64,000 nucleotides of DNA. Source: Betaproteobacteria bacterium. GTDB taxonomy: Bacteria > Pseudomonadota > Gammaproteobacteria > Burkholderiales > Casimicrobiaceae. The first letter of the stretch is position 1. Every line of letters starts with the position of its first letter. The notes beneath the pieces were generated by a model. It was not told where the DNA came from. It saw nothing but the letters and a program-made list of their open reading frames with translations, and did no database searches. The DNA lies in assembly GCA_004293675.1 (NCBI GenBank), contig READ01000011.1, positions 144,703-208,702 on the forward strand, read 5' to 3'. Position numbers and translations under genes: made by a program. Positions 22,472 to 30,971 of the stretch are shown here, piece by piece.

Positions 22472-23901
22472 AACGCGAAGTACAAAAACTCAGTCGGCAA
22501 CGCTAAGCTAAACAACACTGCGAGCCAAATAGAAGCCAACAGCACAATCGAGCGCCTCCGAAAAATGAAGTGACTTACGTATTCAATGAGATTCGGCGCT
22601 GTGAGCATCCACGCGAACACGACCGCCAACACGACCGCCTCAAGCCCGCCATAGCGCCCAGTTGCACTCGACAGTTCCGACAACGACAGTGCAGAGGCAA
22701 CGAATGCCGGCAGCGCAACATCGAACCCACCAACCATTCCCTTCCAAATTACCATGGCCTGGTGAATGTCGGTTGCCCGGAATGGCACCCAAGCAAACAT
22801 GACAGCGAACAACGTGATCGCAACCGCGAATGCGTTCGGCAAACGCCAAGGTTGCCGTTGCCACAGTCTAAACATCACAACGTAGGAAGCGTGTAGACAG
22901 CCCCACAATAGAAACGTGAGCCCTGCGCCGTGCCAGATACCGCCAAGACCGAATGCGATTGCCACTGCGATCAATCCACGCCCAAAACCAAGTTTTGAGC
23001 CGCCTAGTGGGATGTAGACGTAGTCACGCAGAAAAGCCCCAAGCGTGATGTGCCACCTGCCCCAGAATTCCTGAATCGTTGCAGACTTGTAAGGACTCCA
23101 GAAGTTGATCGGAAACCGAAACCCGAACAGCATTGCAAGCCCCAGGGCGATTTCGCAGTAAGCGGAGAAATCGTAGTAAAGCTGAGCGGTGTAGCCAGCT
23201 ACCGCGATCCAGGCATCAAAAAATCCGATCGACGTCGCTCCGTTTGCTGGCCAGTACACAGCGACCACGTATCGCGCGAGCGTATCGGCAATGAGCAGTT
23301 TTTTTGCTAAACCAAAGACGATCAACACAACCGCACGCATTGCCCAGGCATCCGACGGCAAACGCAGCAAGGCGAGCTGCGGCGCGAAGTCACGATGCGA
23401 CAGTATCGGCCCTGCGACCAAGTGTGGGAAGAACATGAAGTAGATCGCTGAATCCAGCCAGGAGCCAGGTATTGCTTTCCCACGGTAAGTGTCCACCAAA
23501 AAACTGATGACGTGAAACGTGAAGAACGAGATACCGAGCGGTAGGACGATTTTTGAGATTCCGTCAACGGCGAGCCAACCTGCCGCGATAAATGCGCCTG
23601 AAACCCACACCCAGTATTTGAAGTAGCCCAGTACCAACAGATTCGCAATTAGCGCGAACCTCAATGCCCATTGACGACGCGACCCATCGCGGAGTAAGTG
23701 AACAGCCACGAGATGATTTACCGAAATGCTCGACAGCAGTAGCGGCAAAAACCGCCAATCACATGCCGCGTAGAACACGCAGGATGCCGCGAGCAGCACG
23801 ATTTTGGCGAGTGATGCCTTGCCCCGCGACGCACACGCCCAGTAGCCGATCCACGTGATCGGCAGAAAGATGAACAAAAAAGCAGCACTGTTAAAAAGCA
23901 C
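22468..23901 (-). CDS. MBOAT family O-acyltransferase (AlgI-like)
   Basis: The polytopic membrane protein of about 477 residues starts, by family alignment, at GTG 23901, giving (M)LFNSAAFLFIFLPITW; a TTG at 23916 is the only longer option. Characteristic segments are LGISFFTFHVISFLVDTYRG, FFPHLVAGPILSHRDFAPQL, FWGRWHITLGAFLRDYVYIPLGGSK, and GLGGIWHGAGLTFLLWGCLHA with the catalytic histidine near residue 319. These proteins pass acetyl groups across the inner membrane for polysaccharide or peptidoglycan O-acetylation. With the SGNH partner it forms a complete two-gene modification cassette. No glycan biosynthesis genes are adjacent. Confidence 0.88.
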   Translation of the reverse strand: MLFNSAAFLFIFLPITWIGYWACASRGKASLAKIVLLAASCVFYAACDWRFLPLLLSSISVNHLVAVHLLRDGSRRQWALRFALIANLLVLGYFKYWVWVSGAFIAAGWLAVDGISKIVLPLGISFFTFHVISFLVDTYRGKAIPGSWLDSAIYFMFFPHLVAGPILSHRDFAPQLALLRLPSDAWAMRAVVLIVFGLAKKLLIADTLARYVVAVYWPANGATSIGFFDAWIAVAGYTAQLYYDFSAYCEIALGLAMLFGFRFPINFWSPYKSATIQEFWGRWHITLGAFLRDYVYIPLGGSKLGFGRGLIAVAIAFGLGGIWHGAGLTFLLWGCLHASYVVMFRLWQRQPWRLPNAFAVAITLFAVMFAWVPFRATDIHQAMVIWKGMVGGFDVALPAFVASALSLSELSSATGRYGGLEAVVLAVVFAWMLTAPNLIEYVSHFIFRRRSIVLLASIWLAVLFSLALPTEFLYFAF

Positions 23902-24087
23902 GAGCTGGAAACACAATGAAGAGTGACAAGCGCAACAGTGTCGAAGAAAGAGTACGAGCGCTCAACAAAAAACCTGTCTGCAAGTGCGCTCGATTAACGC
24001 TTGACAAAGTGTCAATTTAGAACGTCCAATCTGTTGACAGAACTCGCGTCCAAAACTCTGTGAAGAGCTCCGTGAAGTTGTCAACTG

Positions 24088-24117
24088 CCCGTATGCAATT
24101 CGCAAATTGCATACGGG
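24088..24117. promoter_or_regulatory. 13-bp perfect palindrome
   Basis: CCCGTATGCAATT (24088-24100), spacer CGCA and AATTGCATACGGG (24105-24117) form a perfect palindrome between the divergent MBOAT and RelB-like genes. No T-run follows on either side, so an operator or other protein-binding site is more likely than a terminator. Confidence 0.5.
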
Positions 24118-24134
24118 GCAGCTAGTCATTGCAA

Positions 24135-24155
24135 TGTAGTCACAATGAGACTACA
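24135..24155 (+). promoter_or_regulatory. Operator-like repeat before the RelB-like gene
   Basis: TGTAGTC (24135-24141) and GACTACA (24149-24155) flank 7 bases, 43 bases before the RelB-like ATG. RelB/DinJ antitoxins bind short palindromes at their own promoters, so this is a plausible autoregulatory site. Confidence 0.5.
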
Positions 24156-24198
24156 CTTGAAAATCTAGACCGATAAATCCGCGTCATCAAAAAACACC

Positions 24199-24465
24199 AT
24201 GAGCACCGCAGATACCTATGTCCGCGCACGCATTGATACAAGCACCAAGAATCGCGCCGCTGAAGCGCTCGATGCTATGGGGCTGTCGATTTCCGACGCG
24301 ATTCGCTTGTTAATGCTGCGAATTGCAGATGAGCGCCGAATGCCCTTTGATGTGAAAGCTCCTAACGCAACTACGCGCAAGGCCATGGCCGAACTTGAGG
24401 CCGGAAAGGGTAAACGGTTCGCCAACGTTGATGATTTGATGGCGGACCTGCGTGCGGACGATTGA
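24199..24465 (+). CDS. RelB/DinJ family antitoxin
   Basis: The 88-residue protein starts TYVRARIDTSTKNRAAEALDAMGLSISDAIRLLMLRIADERRMPFDV, an N-terminal ribbon-helix-helix domain closely matching RelB/DinJ (R-x-D-x-x-x-K-x-x-A-x-x-x-L-x-x-M-G-L-x-x-S-x-A). The C-terminal part (RKAMAELEAGKGKRFANVDDLMADL) is the toxin-wrapping segment. No RelE/YafQ-like toxin follows; the next gene is a DUF29 protein. It may be an orphan antitoxin that protects against a host toxin, or it acts as a repressor only. Confidence 0.85.
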   Translation: MSTADTYVRARIDTSTKNRAAEALDAMGLSISDAIRLLMLRIADERRMPFDVKAPNATTRKAMAELEAGKGKRFANVDDLMADLRADD

Positions 24466-24533
24466 TAGGGTCATCAGCGAGGCGAAGTTGGGGGGGGCGT
24501 TTTGAGTGACAATTGGCTACTGAGGAGCAATCT

Positions 24534-24986
24534 ATGAGCGGTGCAACCACTTATGAAAAGGACGTTGTTGCGTGGGCAAGCGAACAAGCGCGGCTACTGC
24601 GCTCGGGTCAGTTATCTGCGCTCGACATCGAGCACATCGCCGAGGAGATCGAAGACGTGGGCAAAAGTGAGCAGCGTGAGCTGATGAGTCGCATGGTGGT
24701 ACTCTTAGCGCATCTCTTGAAATGGCAGTATCAGCCTCGCAGACGTGGCGCGAGTTGGTCAACAACTATTCGAGTACAGCGCAAAGATATTGCGCTTGCG
24801 CTCAAAGAAGCCCCGAGCTTGAGGGCTAGGCTTTCTGACCTTGAATGGCTGTCTCTGGCTTGGGATAAGGCGCTTGCGCAAGCACAAGCCGAGACCGAAC
24901 CCGAAGCGATCGCGTTTCCCGAGACGTGGAGCTGGTCACTTGAGGATGCGCTTCGAGACGGTTGGCTTCCACCCGAGCTTAATTGA
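24534..24986 (+). CDS. DUF29 family protein
   Basis: The 150-residue product from the ATG at 24534, preceded by GAGGAGCAA, matches DUF29: YEKDVVAWASEQARLLRSGQLSALDIEHIAEEIEDVGKSEQREL, LLAHLLKWQYQP, SWSTTIRVQRKDIALAL, and a C-terminal FPETWSWSLEDALRDGWLP. The family is widespread, helical and of unknown function. An in-frame GTG/ATG further upstream (24513) precedes the ribosome-binding site and is not used. Confidence 0.88.
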   Translation: MSGATTYEKDVVAWASEQARLLRSGQLSALDIEHIAEEIEDVGKSEQRELMSRMVVLLAHLLKWQYQPRRRGASWSTTIRVQRKDIALALKEAPSLRARLSDLEWLSLAWDKALAQAQAETEPEAIAFPETWSWSLEDALRDGWLPPELN

Positions 24987-25000
24987 GGCGAGTTACTTGA

Positions 25001-25029
25001 TTGAAAACTCCCCCATTCCGCGTTACCAT
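25001..25029 (+). promoter_or_regulatory. Candidate sigma-70 promoter
   Basis: TTGAAA (25001-25006), 17 bases and TACCAT (25024-25029) lie 70 bases upstream of the ATG at 25099. TTGACA at 25034 could be an alternative -35. Pattern-based only. Confidence 0.3.
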
Positions 25030-25098
25030 TCAGTTGACAATATCGTTTAAATAATCGAAGTACCGCACGAACCCCACAGCCCCACAGCGAATAGTTGT

Positions 25099-25443
25099 AT
25101 GACCCCCCTCCTTGGCATCACACTCATCATCACGACCGTTATCGTTATCGCAGTAGTCTGCTCGTGGATCGGTCGTGGCCAGGAGCTAGCGGGTGTGTTC
25201 AACGACGGTAAGCGTGTATTCCAAGACGATCCAAAGTTTCACGCCGAAGAAGTTGACCGAGCCAATCACGTCGCGGTAGCTGGCGCCGTTTCCGCAAACT
25301 CGGTCTCTTTCAAGGACTCCCCGCTCGCATTTCTTGCTTCTGGAGTTCGTCCGTTTGACGACGAAGACTTCAGAAGAATGTGGGATGAACAGGATCAGGA
25401 ATCGTCAGATCAAACGTTGCGGGACCTTGGCTACCACGTGTGA
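25099..25443 (+). CDS. Small single-pass membrane protein
   Basis: In this 114-residue protein an N-terminal hydrophobic helix (LLGITLIITTVIVIAVVCSWI) is followed by a polar, acidic domain (NDGKRVFQDDPKFHAEEVDRANH, FDDEDFRRMWDEQDQESSD). No family recognised. It converges on traG, whose stop is 16 bases away. A regulatory or surface-exclusion role cannot be judged from sequence. Confidence 0.6.
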   Translation: MTPLLGITLIITTVIVIAVVCSWIGRGQELAGVFNDGKRVFQDDPKFHAEEVDRANHVAVAGAVSANSVSFKDSPLAFLASGVRPFDDEDFRRMWDEQDQESSDQTLRDLGYHV

Positions 25444-25458
25444 TTGATTCAACGGCAG

Positions 25459-28380
25459 CTAAGGGGCAGGGTTGTCACCAATGTTTCCAGTAGCTGGCTT
25501 ACTTGGATCAATCCCAAGCATGTTGTCAATCGCGGTCCCGCCCTGCTTGTCCGCTTTATCTCGCATTTCTTGACGTTGGGCATCGGCCTGATCGCGCTTT
25601 CCTTCGACTTTCGAGAACTCTTCAGCACCCAAATTCGAGCCTCGTTCAGTACCGTAGCTCGTCACTGCGGCCGAGTTAGACGCGTAGTTCCCCTCAACAC
25701 GAGCACGTCCTCCGGCAAAGGTCGAGTTTGGATTACCTTGGCCTCTTGCGATCGCTGTTTTTGCGTTACTCATGCCTGAGTCGACGCGTTGCTGCGTGCC
25801 GCCAGCCCCAGCTCGCGCAGCAGCCCCAGCCTCACCAGCAACTGCACCGCTACTCGCATCTGGCGAGAGTCCGCCAATCGTGTTGCTCGACGCAAGTCCA
25901 GCGTTCCCTTGGCCGCCGTCAGGCACTAAGCCGCGCGACTGCAACGCAGGCACGAGGGCAGCTACCGCTTCGTGCGCCTGTGGATCGCCGCGCTGCTGCG
26001 AAACCAGGAAGTCGGCGAGACGTTCACGCTGATCGAGTGGTAGATCGCGAGCTGCGGTATTTGCAAAACCGCGCATGATCTCGCCACGCTGTGCATTCCA
26101 TTCGCCACTCTCACCGTTCGCACGTGCGGTCTCACGCGCATCCCACACACGCTCCATCGCGGGCAGCCCTTCGCGTGACGAGAGCATCGGCGCGAGTTGC
26201 GTGTACGGCAGACTCGCAGACTGACCGGAGCCGACATTAGACGACTGTACACGTTGATACTGCTCGCTGGCACTGTCGAGTTTTTGTTGCGAAGTCCCCA
26301 ACTGTTCAAGACTTGTACGAGTATTTCCAGAGCTAAACATGCCCTGCGTTGCCGTCGACTTGTCGGTGCGCGAAGCCTCTTGTAGTTGTGCTTGGAACCC
26401 TGAATCGCGAGATGCTTGTTGAGCGAAACCAAGCGATGCGCTCTTCGATGTGCTTGCATCAAACGAGCCGCTGTTATCCATTAGCGATTTGAGCTCGGCC
26501 TTTGCAGTCGCGCCGCCGCCCATACCAAAAAAGTTAATCCCAACCGATCCTTGCGTTCCGCGCCCGAACGCCATCGTCGCTGCTGCCGTAAACGCATCTT
26601 TCTGCTGCGAGTTCCACCCCTGGCCCTCAGCAAACTTTGTAGCTTGCTGCATCACTGCCGATTCGGTTCTAGAAAACGATCCCGTCGTGCCTTTACCCAC
26701 CATTTCAGAAATGGTGGCCGAGTTCGACTCCTGCATAGCCGTTTGCCAGCTCGCAGAGGCCGCTTGGGTCGTTTGCTGCTGCGCTTGTGTGACGGCGGAG
26801 CTGGCGGAGCTGATGGCCACCGATCGACCGGCATTGATCGAGACGTTAGGATCGGCAAGCCCACCCGCACGCATGCCGCCGATGCCATTGGTTGCTAGGT
26901 TCGGATTGAACTGATTGCGTGCCTCATTCGTGGCCAGTGGTGCAGGCGCAACGATGTCTGGTGCGGCCTGCTTCTCGTTAAGCGTATCGCTGCTCTGCAT
27001 CCGGCCGGCAAGTCCGACCATCGCATTGGTGCCACCCCACACTAAAAATAGCGCGAGCGCGGGCACGAGTGCTGCCGCCATGCCGCCAACGGCTAATCCC
27101 TTGGCTGCCGCATCCCACAACGTGTCCATGCCACCAAACGCGGCGACATCAACACCGGTCGTTGACACGGATTCCAATGCTCGACGAACCTGCACCATCG
27201 TGTACAGGTTCACAATCGCCAGCAGTGGTGGCCACAATGTAATCCACGCGAAGAGCTTCATGTAATTGCCCATGATGCTGAAACCCCAGGCGCCGAGGAA
27301 CAGCGTCAGAATCACGAAAGGGGCAATCCCGATCGTGAAGGTCTCGATGAGCGCCATGATGGGTCGGGCGTACGACTCAAACAGAGTTTTTTCAGCGGCC
27401 CACTGCACATTGCGTTGCTGAATCGCTTGGGTGTACATGATCGTCGCGGTCGTTGATCCGCTTTGCGCGTAATACATCCCTTCACCGTGACGCCACAGGT
27501 TTGCCACAAGCGCGTTGCGCATGAAGGTCTCTGCGTTGACTGATGACTGGTTCAATGCACTCAAGGAGCTTTGCACCACGTCTTGAGCGGACTGCGACCC
27601 ACCCGTCGTTCGTCCAAACGCCGAGAGCATGTAACTCGACCAGTCCGTGCCGAACTCGGACGCGAGATGATTGGAGATCGCGGTATGCGCTTCCCAACAG
27701 CTCATTTGTTTCGGATAGGGCGTCACGCTGGGCAAATAGACCATGATGTCAATGTTTGTCCAGTTGGACTTACCCATCTCCGCCCAGAGATCGTTCGCTT
27801 TGGCAAGCGACTCGCGTGTGACCAGCGGTTGAACGTTGTTTACATCCACCATCACGCAATCCGCGACGTATTGCGCTACTGAGCGCCGTAAGTCACCTTT
27901 TGCAGCCGAATTCGAGTTGGCGATACCGGGATCGGCATCGCGCAATGCAAGCATCACGCGAAGCGGATCTCCGAATCCGCTCTTTGTCATCTTACCGCCG
28001 TCGGGCAAACCAAACGCCGTCTCCATGACCTCGGCCATGCGATGTCCGAGCTTTGTGACAAGCGACATTGGCAAGGCAAGTCCTACCGGAATATTTGCAA
28101 CCTGACGTACTGATCCGGTGTACACGTCCTCAATCGAAACTGTCGTCTTGCTGCCCGGGCCAAAGAACGCCCAACCAATCAAGAACGCGGCGAACATCTG
28201 CCCGATGCCCCTGCCCTCGCCCATGCTTGCGAATGCCTTGAAGCCTACAAATAGCAGCCCGAGAATCATCGCGATGCGCACAAGCATCGTCCAATCTCCC
28301 GTGTTGAAGATCATGGCGATGCCATTCAAGGCCATGTACATCAACTCTGCGTCGCCGATGGAGTAAATTTCAAAGTTCAT
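25459..28380 (-). CDS. traG: TraG-like mating-pair stabilisation protein
   Basis: The 973-residue protein, close to the 938 of F TraG, has an N-terminal domain (residues 1-480) of the TraG_N type: several transmembrane helices (MLVRIAMILGLLFVGFKAFA, FAAFLIGWAFFGPGS, APFVILTLFLGAWGFSIMG, GGMAAALVPALALFLVWGG). The signature VSIEDVYTGSVRQVANIPVGLALPMSLVTKLG is present. The C-terminal half is Ser/Gln/Ala-rich and largely hydrophilic. In F-type systems TraG supports pilus assembly through its N-part and mating-pair stabilisation, and in F entry exclusion, through its C-part. It is the last gene of the transfer operon. Confidence 0.9.
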   Translation of the reverse strand: MNFEIYSIGDAELMYMALNGIAMIFNTGDWTMLVRIAMILGLLFVGFKAFASMGEGRGIGQMFAAFLIGWAFFGPGSKTTVSIEDVYTGSVRQVANIPVGLALPMSLVTKLGHRMAEVMETAFGLPDGGKMTKSGFGDPLRVMLALRDADPGIANSNSAAKGDLRRSVAQYVADCVMVDVNNVQPLVTRESLAKANDLWAEMGKSNWTNIDIMVYLPSVTPYPKQMSCWEAHTAISNHLASEFGTDWSSYMLSAFGRTTGGSQSAQDVVQSSLSALNQSSVNAETFMRNALVANLWRHGEGMYYAQSGSTTATIMYTQAIQQRNVQWAAEKTLFESYARPIMALIETFTIGIAPFVILTLFLGAWGFSIMGNYMKLFAWITLWPPLLAIVNLYTMVQVRRALESVSTTGVDVAAFGGMDTLWDAAAKGLAVGGMAAALVPALALFLVWGGTNAMVGLAGRMQSSDTLNEKQAAPDIVAPAPLATNEARNQFNPNLATNGIGGMRAGGLADPNVSINAGRSVAISSASSAVTQAQQQTTQAASASWQTAMQESNSATISEMVGKGTTGSFSRTESAVMQQATKFAEGQGWNSQQKDAFTAAATMAFGRGTQGSVGINFFGMGGGATAKAELKSLMDNSGSFDASTSKSASLGFAQQASRDSGFQAQLQEASRTDKSTATQGMFSSGNTRTSLEQLGTSQQKLDSASEQYQRVQSSNVGSGQSASLPYTQLAPMLSSREGLPAMERVWDARETARANGESGEWNAQRGEIMRGFANTAARDLPLDQRERLADFLVSQQRGDPQAHEAVAALVPALQSRGLVPDGGQGNAGLASSNTIGGLSPDASSGAVAGEAGAAARAGAGGTQQRVDSGMSNAKTAIARGQGNPNSTFAGGRARVEGNYASNSAAVTSYGTERGSNLGAEEFSKVEGKRDQADAQRQEMRDKADKQGGTAIDNMLGIDPSKPATGNIGDNPAP

Positions 28381-28423
28381 AGCTTCTCGCTGCTCCGCTG
28401 TTCAAGCGCACTGAGGTTCGTGT

Positions 28424-29914
28424 TTATCGCTTCGCTAGTGCGTTCGCACCTGGCGTTCTACCAGTCGCGTCACGCAGCTTTTCGCGAAGGTACGTCGATG
28501 TCTGGAACACACCATTGATTGATTGAATTTGTGCCGCGAGACGTTTGCGCTCTTCATTGATTTCACTTGTGCGATCGCGCAGCGCTGCGAGCATTGAAGA
28601 GTCGAGCGGCCGCTGAGCGCCGGTGACAGCGGCGCGAATCGTGAACATCATTTCTGCGACGAGATTTGCGGCCATCTCGCTTGCAATGGCGTCTGACGCT
28701 AAGTCAGCGGCAACGCGTGCAGCGGTAGGGTCTTCGGCGAACTGCCGTAGAAGCGCCAACACGCCAGTGCGAGCTGCGGCTTCAGTGAACGCTTTTTCTT
28801 CGGCAGTAAACGCCTGCGCACCCGAGCGACCCGTGATTTTCGCGATGATGCCTGTTGAGCCGTTCGCACCCATCAGCATTTCTTTGACGCGTACACGCAT
28901 CCCTTTGAGGTTTTGACTGGTTGGGACAGGATTCAAACAGGCGGTGGTGAGATCGACCGTGGAAACGCTGTCGCAGGTGTAGAGGCGTACCGTTCCGCCC
29001 TCCAACAGCTCCTTCATTCCAATGAGTGGTGCGAACGAGTTGTAGATCAATGCCGTCCCCTCTGGAGCGCCGTTCAGATCCTGGCCTTGCCCTTCGGTCA
29101 CAGTGATGGTGCCAGAGACGCTCATAAGAACTTCGTTCATCTGGCCGAACGCAAACCAAGAAGCGGTGTTGGACTTAAGCAGCGACCGATAGACCACGTT
29201 TCCTTTTAAGTCGTTGATGCGACCCGCAGCTTTGGCGTTATCGATCGGGGAAGCACGGTTATTGTTACTCCGCCCCAGTCCTTCCAAAAAGTCATTCACG
29301 CCACCAAACGCGGTTGCGATCGCCGACGCATCCTGTTTGTTCGACTCCTGCACCGCAGCGAGTGAGGGGCCAATCGAGTTGTCGACCAGTCCTTTTGCAA
29401 GGGAGCATGAATCGCCCAGCTTGCCGTTGAGGTCTTGCACAATTTTCTGGAGACGCTTCATCTCTCCGGCGCACATCGGACACATCGCTTCAAGCGCGAG
29501 ACCGAAGGCGTAGCCCGCAGCGTTTTGTGCGACGGCTCTCATCAGTTCTTGAAACTGTTGTGCATTAATAAACGAAAACGATCCACCAAACACCGAGATA
29601 CCACCGCATCCTGCTTTTATTGAAGGTGGCGTGAAGTTCACGATCTGCGGGTTGACGATACGTGACCGTGCTTCGATGCTGCCCAACGACACGACGCCGC
29701 GACGCTGGCCGATGTAGGCGTCAGCTGGCGTCACATTCACCATGCCCTGAAACATCGAGCGCATCTCGTCGTCCAATCCCGCGTGAACCGGTAGAACCGG
29801 TGCGATGAACGTGAAAATGAGAAGCAACGCAATCGGGCGTTTCGCCCGAGCAAATCTGCGCTTCGGTTCAAAGGGAATCGTGTTGTTCAACTTGAAATTC
29901 ATTTGAATGCTCAT
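28424..29914 (-). CDS. traH: TraH conjugal pilus assembly protein
   Basis: The 496-residue protein has a signal peptide ending PVHA, then the TraH pattern GLDDEMRSMFQGMVNVTPADAYIGQRRGVVSLGSIEARSRI. The segment AGCGGISVFGGSFSFINAQQFQELMRAVAQNAAGYAFGLALEAMCPMC follows, nearly invariant in the family, and a C-terminal coiled coil near residue 450. TraH works with TraF, TraU, TraW, TraN and TrbC in the F-specific periplasmic complex for pilus extension and mating-pair stabilisation. An ATG at 29902 is an alternative start. Confidence 0.93.
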   Translation of the reverse strand: MSIQMNFKLNNTIPFEPKRRFARAKRPIALLLIFTFIAPVLPVHAGLDDEMRSMFQGMVNVTPADAYIGQRRGVVSLGSIEARSRIVNPQIVNFTPPSIKAGCGGISVFGGSFSFINAQQFQELMRAVAQNAAGYAFGLALEAMCPMCAGEMKRLQKIVQDLNGKLGDSCSLAKGLVDNSIGPSLAAVQESNKQDASAIATAFGGVNDFLEGLGRSNNNRASPIDNAKAAGRINDLKGNVVYRSLLKSNTASWFAFGQMNEVLMSVSGTITVTEGQGQDLNGAPEGTALIYNSFAPLIGMKELLEGGTVRLYTCDSVSTVDLTTACLNPVPTSQNLKGMRVRVKEMLMGANGSTGIIAKITGRSGAQAFTAEEKAFTEAAARTGVLALLRQFAEDPTAARVAADLASDAIASEMAANLVAEMMFTIRAAVTGAQRPLDSSMLAALRDRTSEINEERKRLAAQIQSINGVFQTSTYLREKLRDATGRTPGANALAKR

Positions 29915-29923
29915 TGGTGCTTT

Positions 29924-30943
29924 CTATCGCTCGCCGATCCGCAGATCGGTGAGCGATGATTGAAGTTCGTGAAGCCACGAGGCCACGGTGCGAGGAAGCG
30001 GGAAGAAACCAGGATCGCCGCGAGGACCGAAGTCGAAGGTTTTCTCCGTGGTGGCTGTGGCCATAACACTCTCAATCGTTCCTATCTCATCGATGAGGCC
30101 TTGAGACAGTGCGACGCTGCCCGTCCAGACTTCACCGGTGCCAATCTTGAGCGGTGACGGCAACTTGCCAGCGCGGTACTTACGCACCTCATCAACAAAG
30201 CGTCCCCCAAGCGCGTCAACCAACCCTTGGGCCCGGTCGTTCGACGCGTCTGACATCGGCGTGAACGGATTGAGCATGTTTTTGTGCTCACCGGAGGCAT
30301 AGACGCGTTGGCCAATCGCATTCTTTTCCATCAAGCGGTGCACATCCCAGCCTTGTAGGATGGCGCCAATCGATCCGACAAGGCTGTAGTGACCTGCCAC
30401 GATCTTGTCGGTACGGAGCGCAATCATGTAGGCGGCCGATGCGCCGGTGTTCGTGATGACTGCTGTGATCGGCTTATTGTGCTTTGCTTTGAGCGCGGTG
30501 ATGGCCTCACCAATGCGTTCTGCTTCGGCAGGCTGTCCGCCAGGGCTGTCGATCGTCAAAATGATCGATTGAACATTGGTTTTCTCAAACGCTTTTTTGA
30601 GCGCTGGAACCACCTTGTTGGCGGAGGCGTCGCTCTCGCTACTAATCGCACCATGAATGCGCACGATGCCCACAACCTCGGTCTGCGGCATGATGCGCAA
30701 CCCCAACTGCTGGGCTTGAAACACTAGATACATCGCAAACAACACCAGACCGAGTGCCGAGACGCTCAATCTGCGAAACCACTTCCATCGCCGCTCTGCA
30801 CGGCGCTCTTTCAGTAGATCGCCCAGCAGCAGTTCGGCCATCGATTGCTGCATCAATTCGGGGGTGGTTGCGACAATCGTTGCCTCCACGAGCTTTCGGC
30901 GTCGGAAAAAGCTACGAATGGCAGCAATTGGGTTGAATTTCAT
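29924..30943 (-). CDS. S49-family signal peptide peptidase-like protease
   Basis: The 339-residue product starts MKFNPIAAIRSFFRRRK, has one transmembrane helix (LSVSALGLVLFAMYLVFQAQQ, about 70-90), then the SppA fold. VVGIVRIHGAI and ILTIDSPGGQPAEAERI are followed by the nucleophile serine in NTGASAAYMIAL (about 168), YSLVGSIGAILQG, and a lysine in GEHKNMLNPFTPM (about 219). That single-domain Ser-Lys layout matches bacterial SppA. It lies between traF and traH, so a role in clearing signal peptides or processing pilin or assembly proteins is inferred. It is not part of the classical F set. A longer in-frame start at 31177 lies inside traF and is rejected. Confidence 0.85.
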   Translation of the reverse strand: MKFNPIAAIRSFFRRRKLVEATIVATTPELMQQSMAELLLGDLLKERRAERRWKWFRRLSVSALGLVLFAMYLVFQAQQLGLRIMPQTEVVGIVRIHGAISSESDASANKVVPALKKAFEKTNVQSIILTIDSPGGQPAEAERIGEAITALKAKHNKPITAVITNTGASAAYMIALRTDKIVAGHYSLVGSIGAILQGWDVHRLMEKNAIGQRVYASGEHKNMLNPFTPMSDASNDRAQGLVDALGGRFVDEVRKYRAGKLPSPLKIGTGEVWTGSVALSQGLIDEIGTIESVMATATTEKTFDFGPRGDPGFFPLPRTVASWLHELQSSLTDLRIGER

Positions 30944-30971
30944 TACGTTTCCTTGTTTTTTGTGCCGCGAA

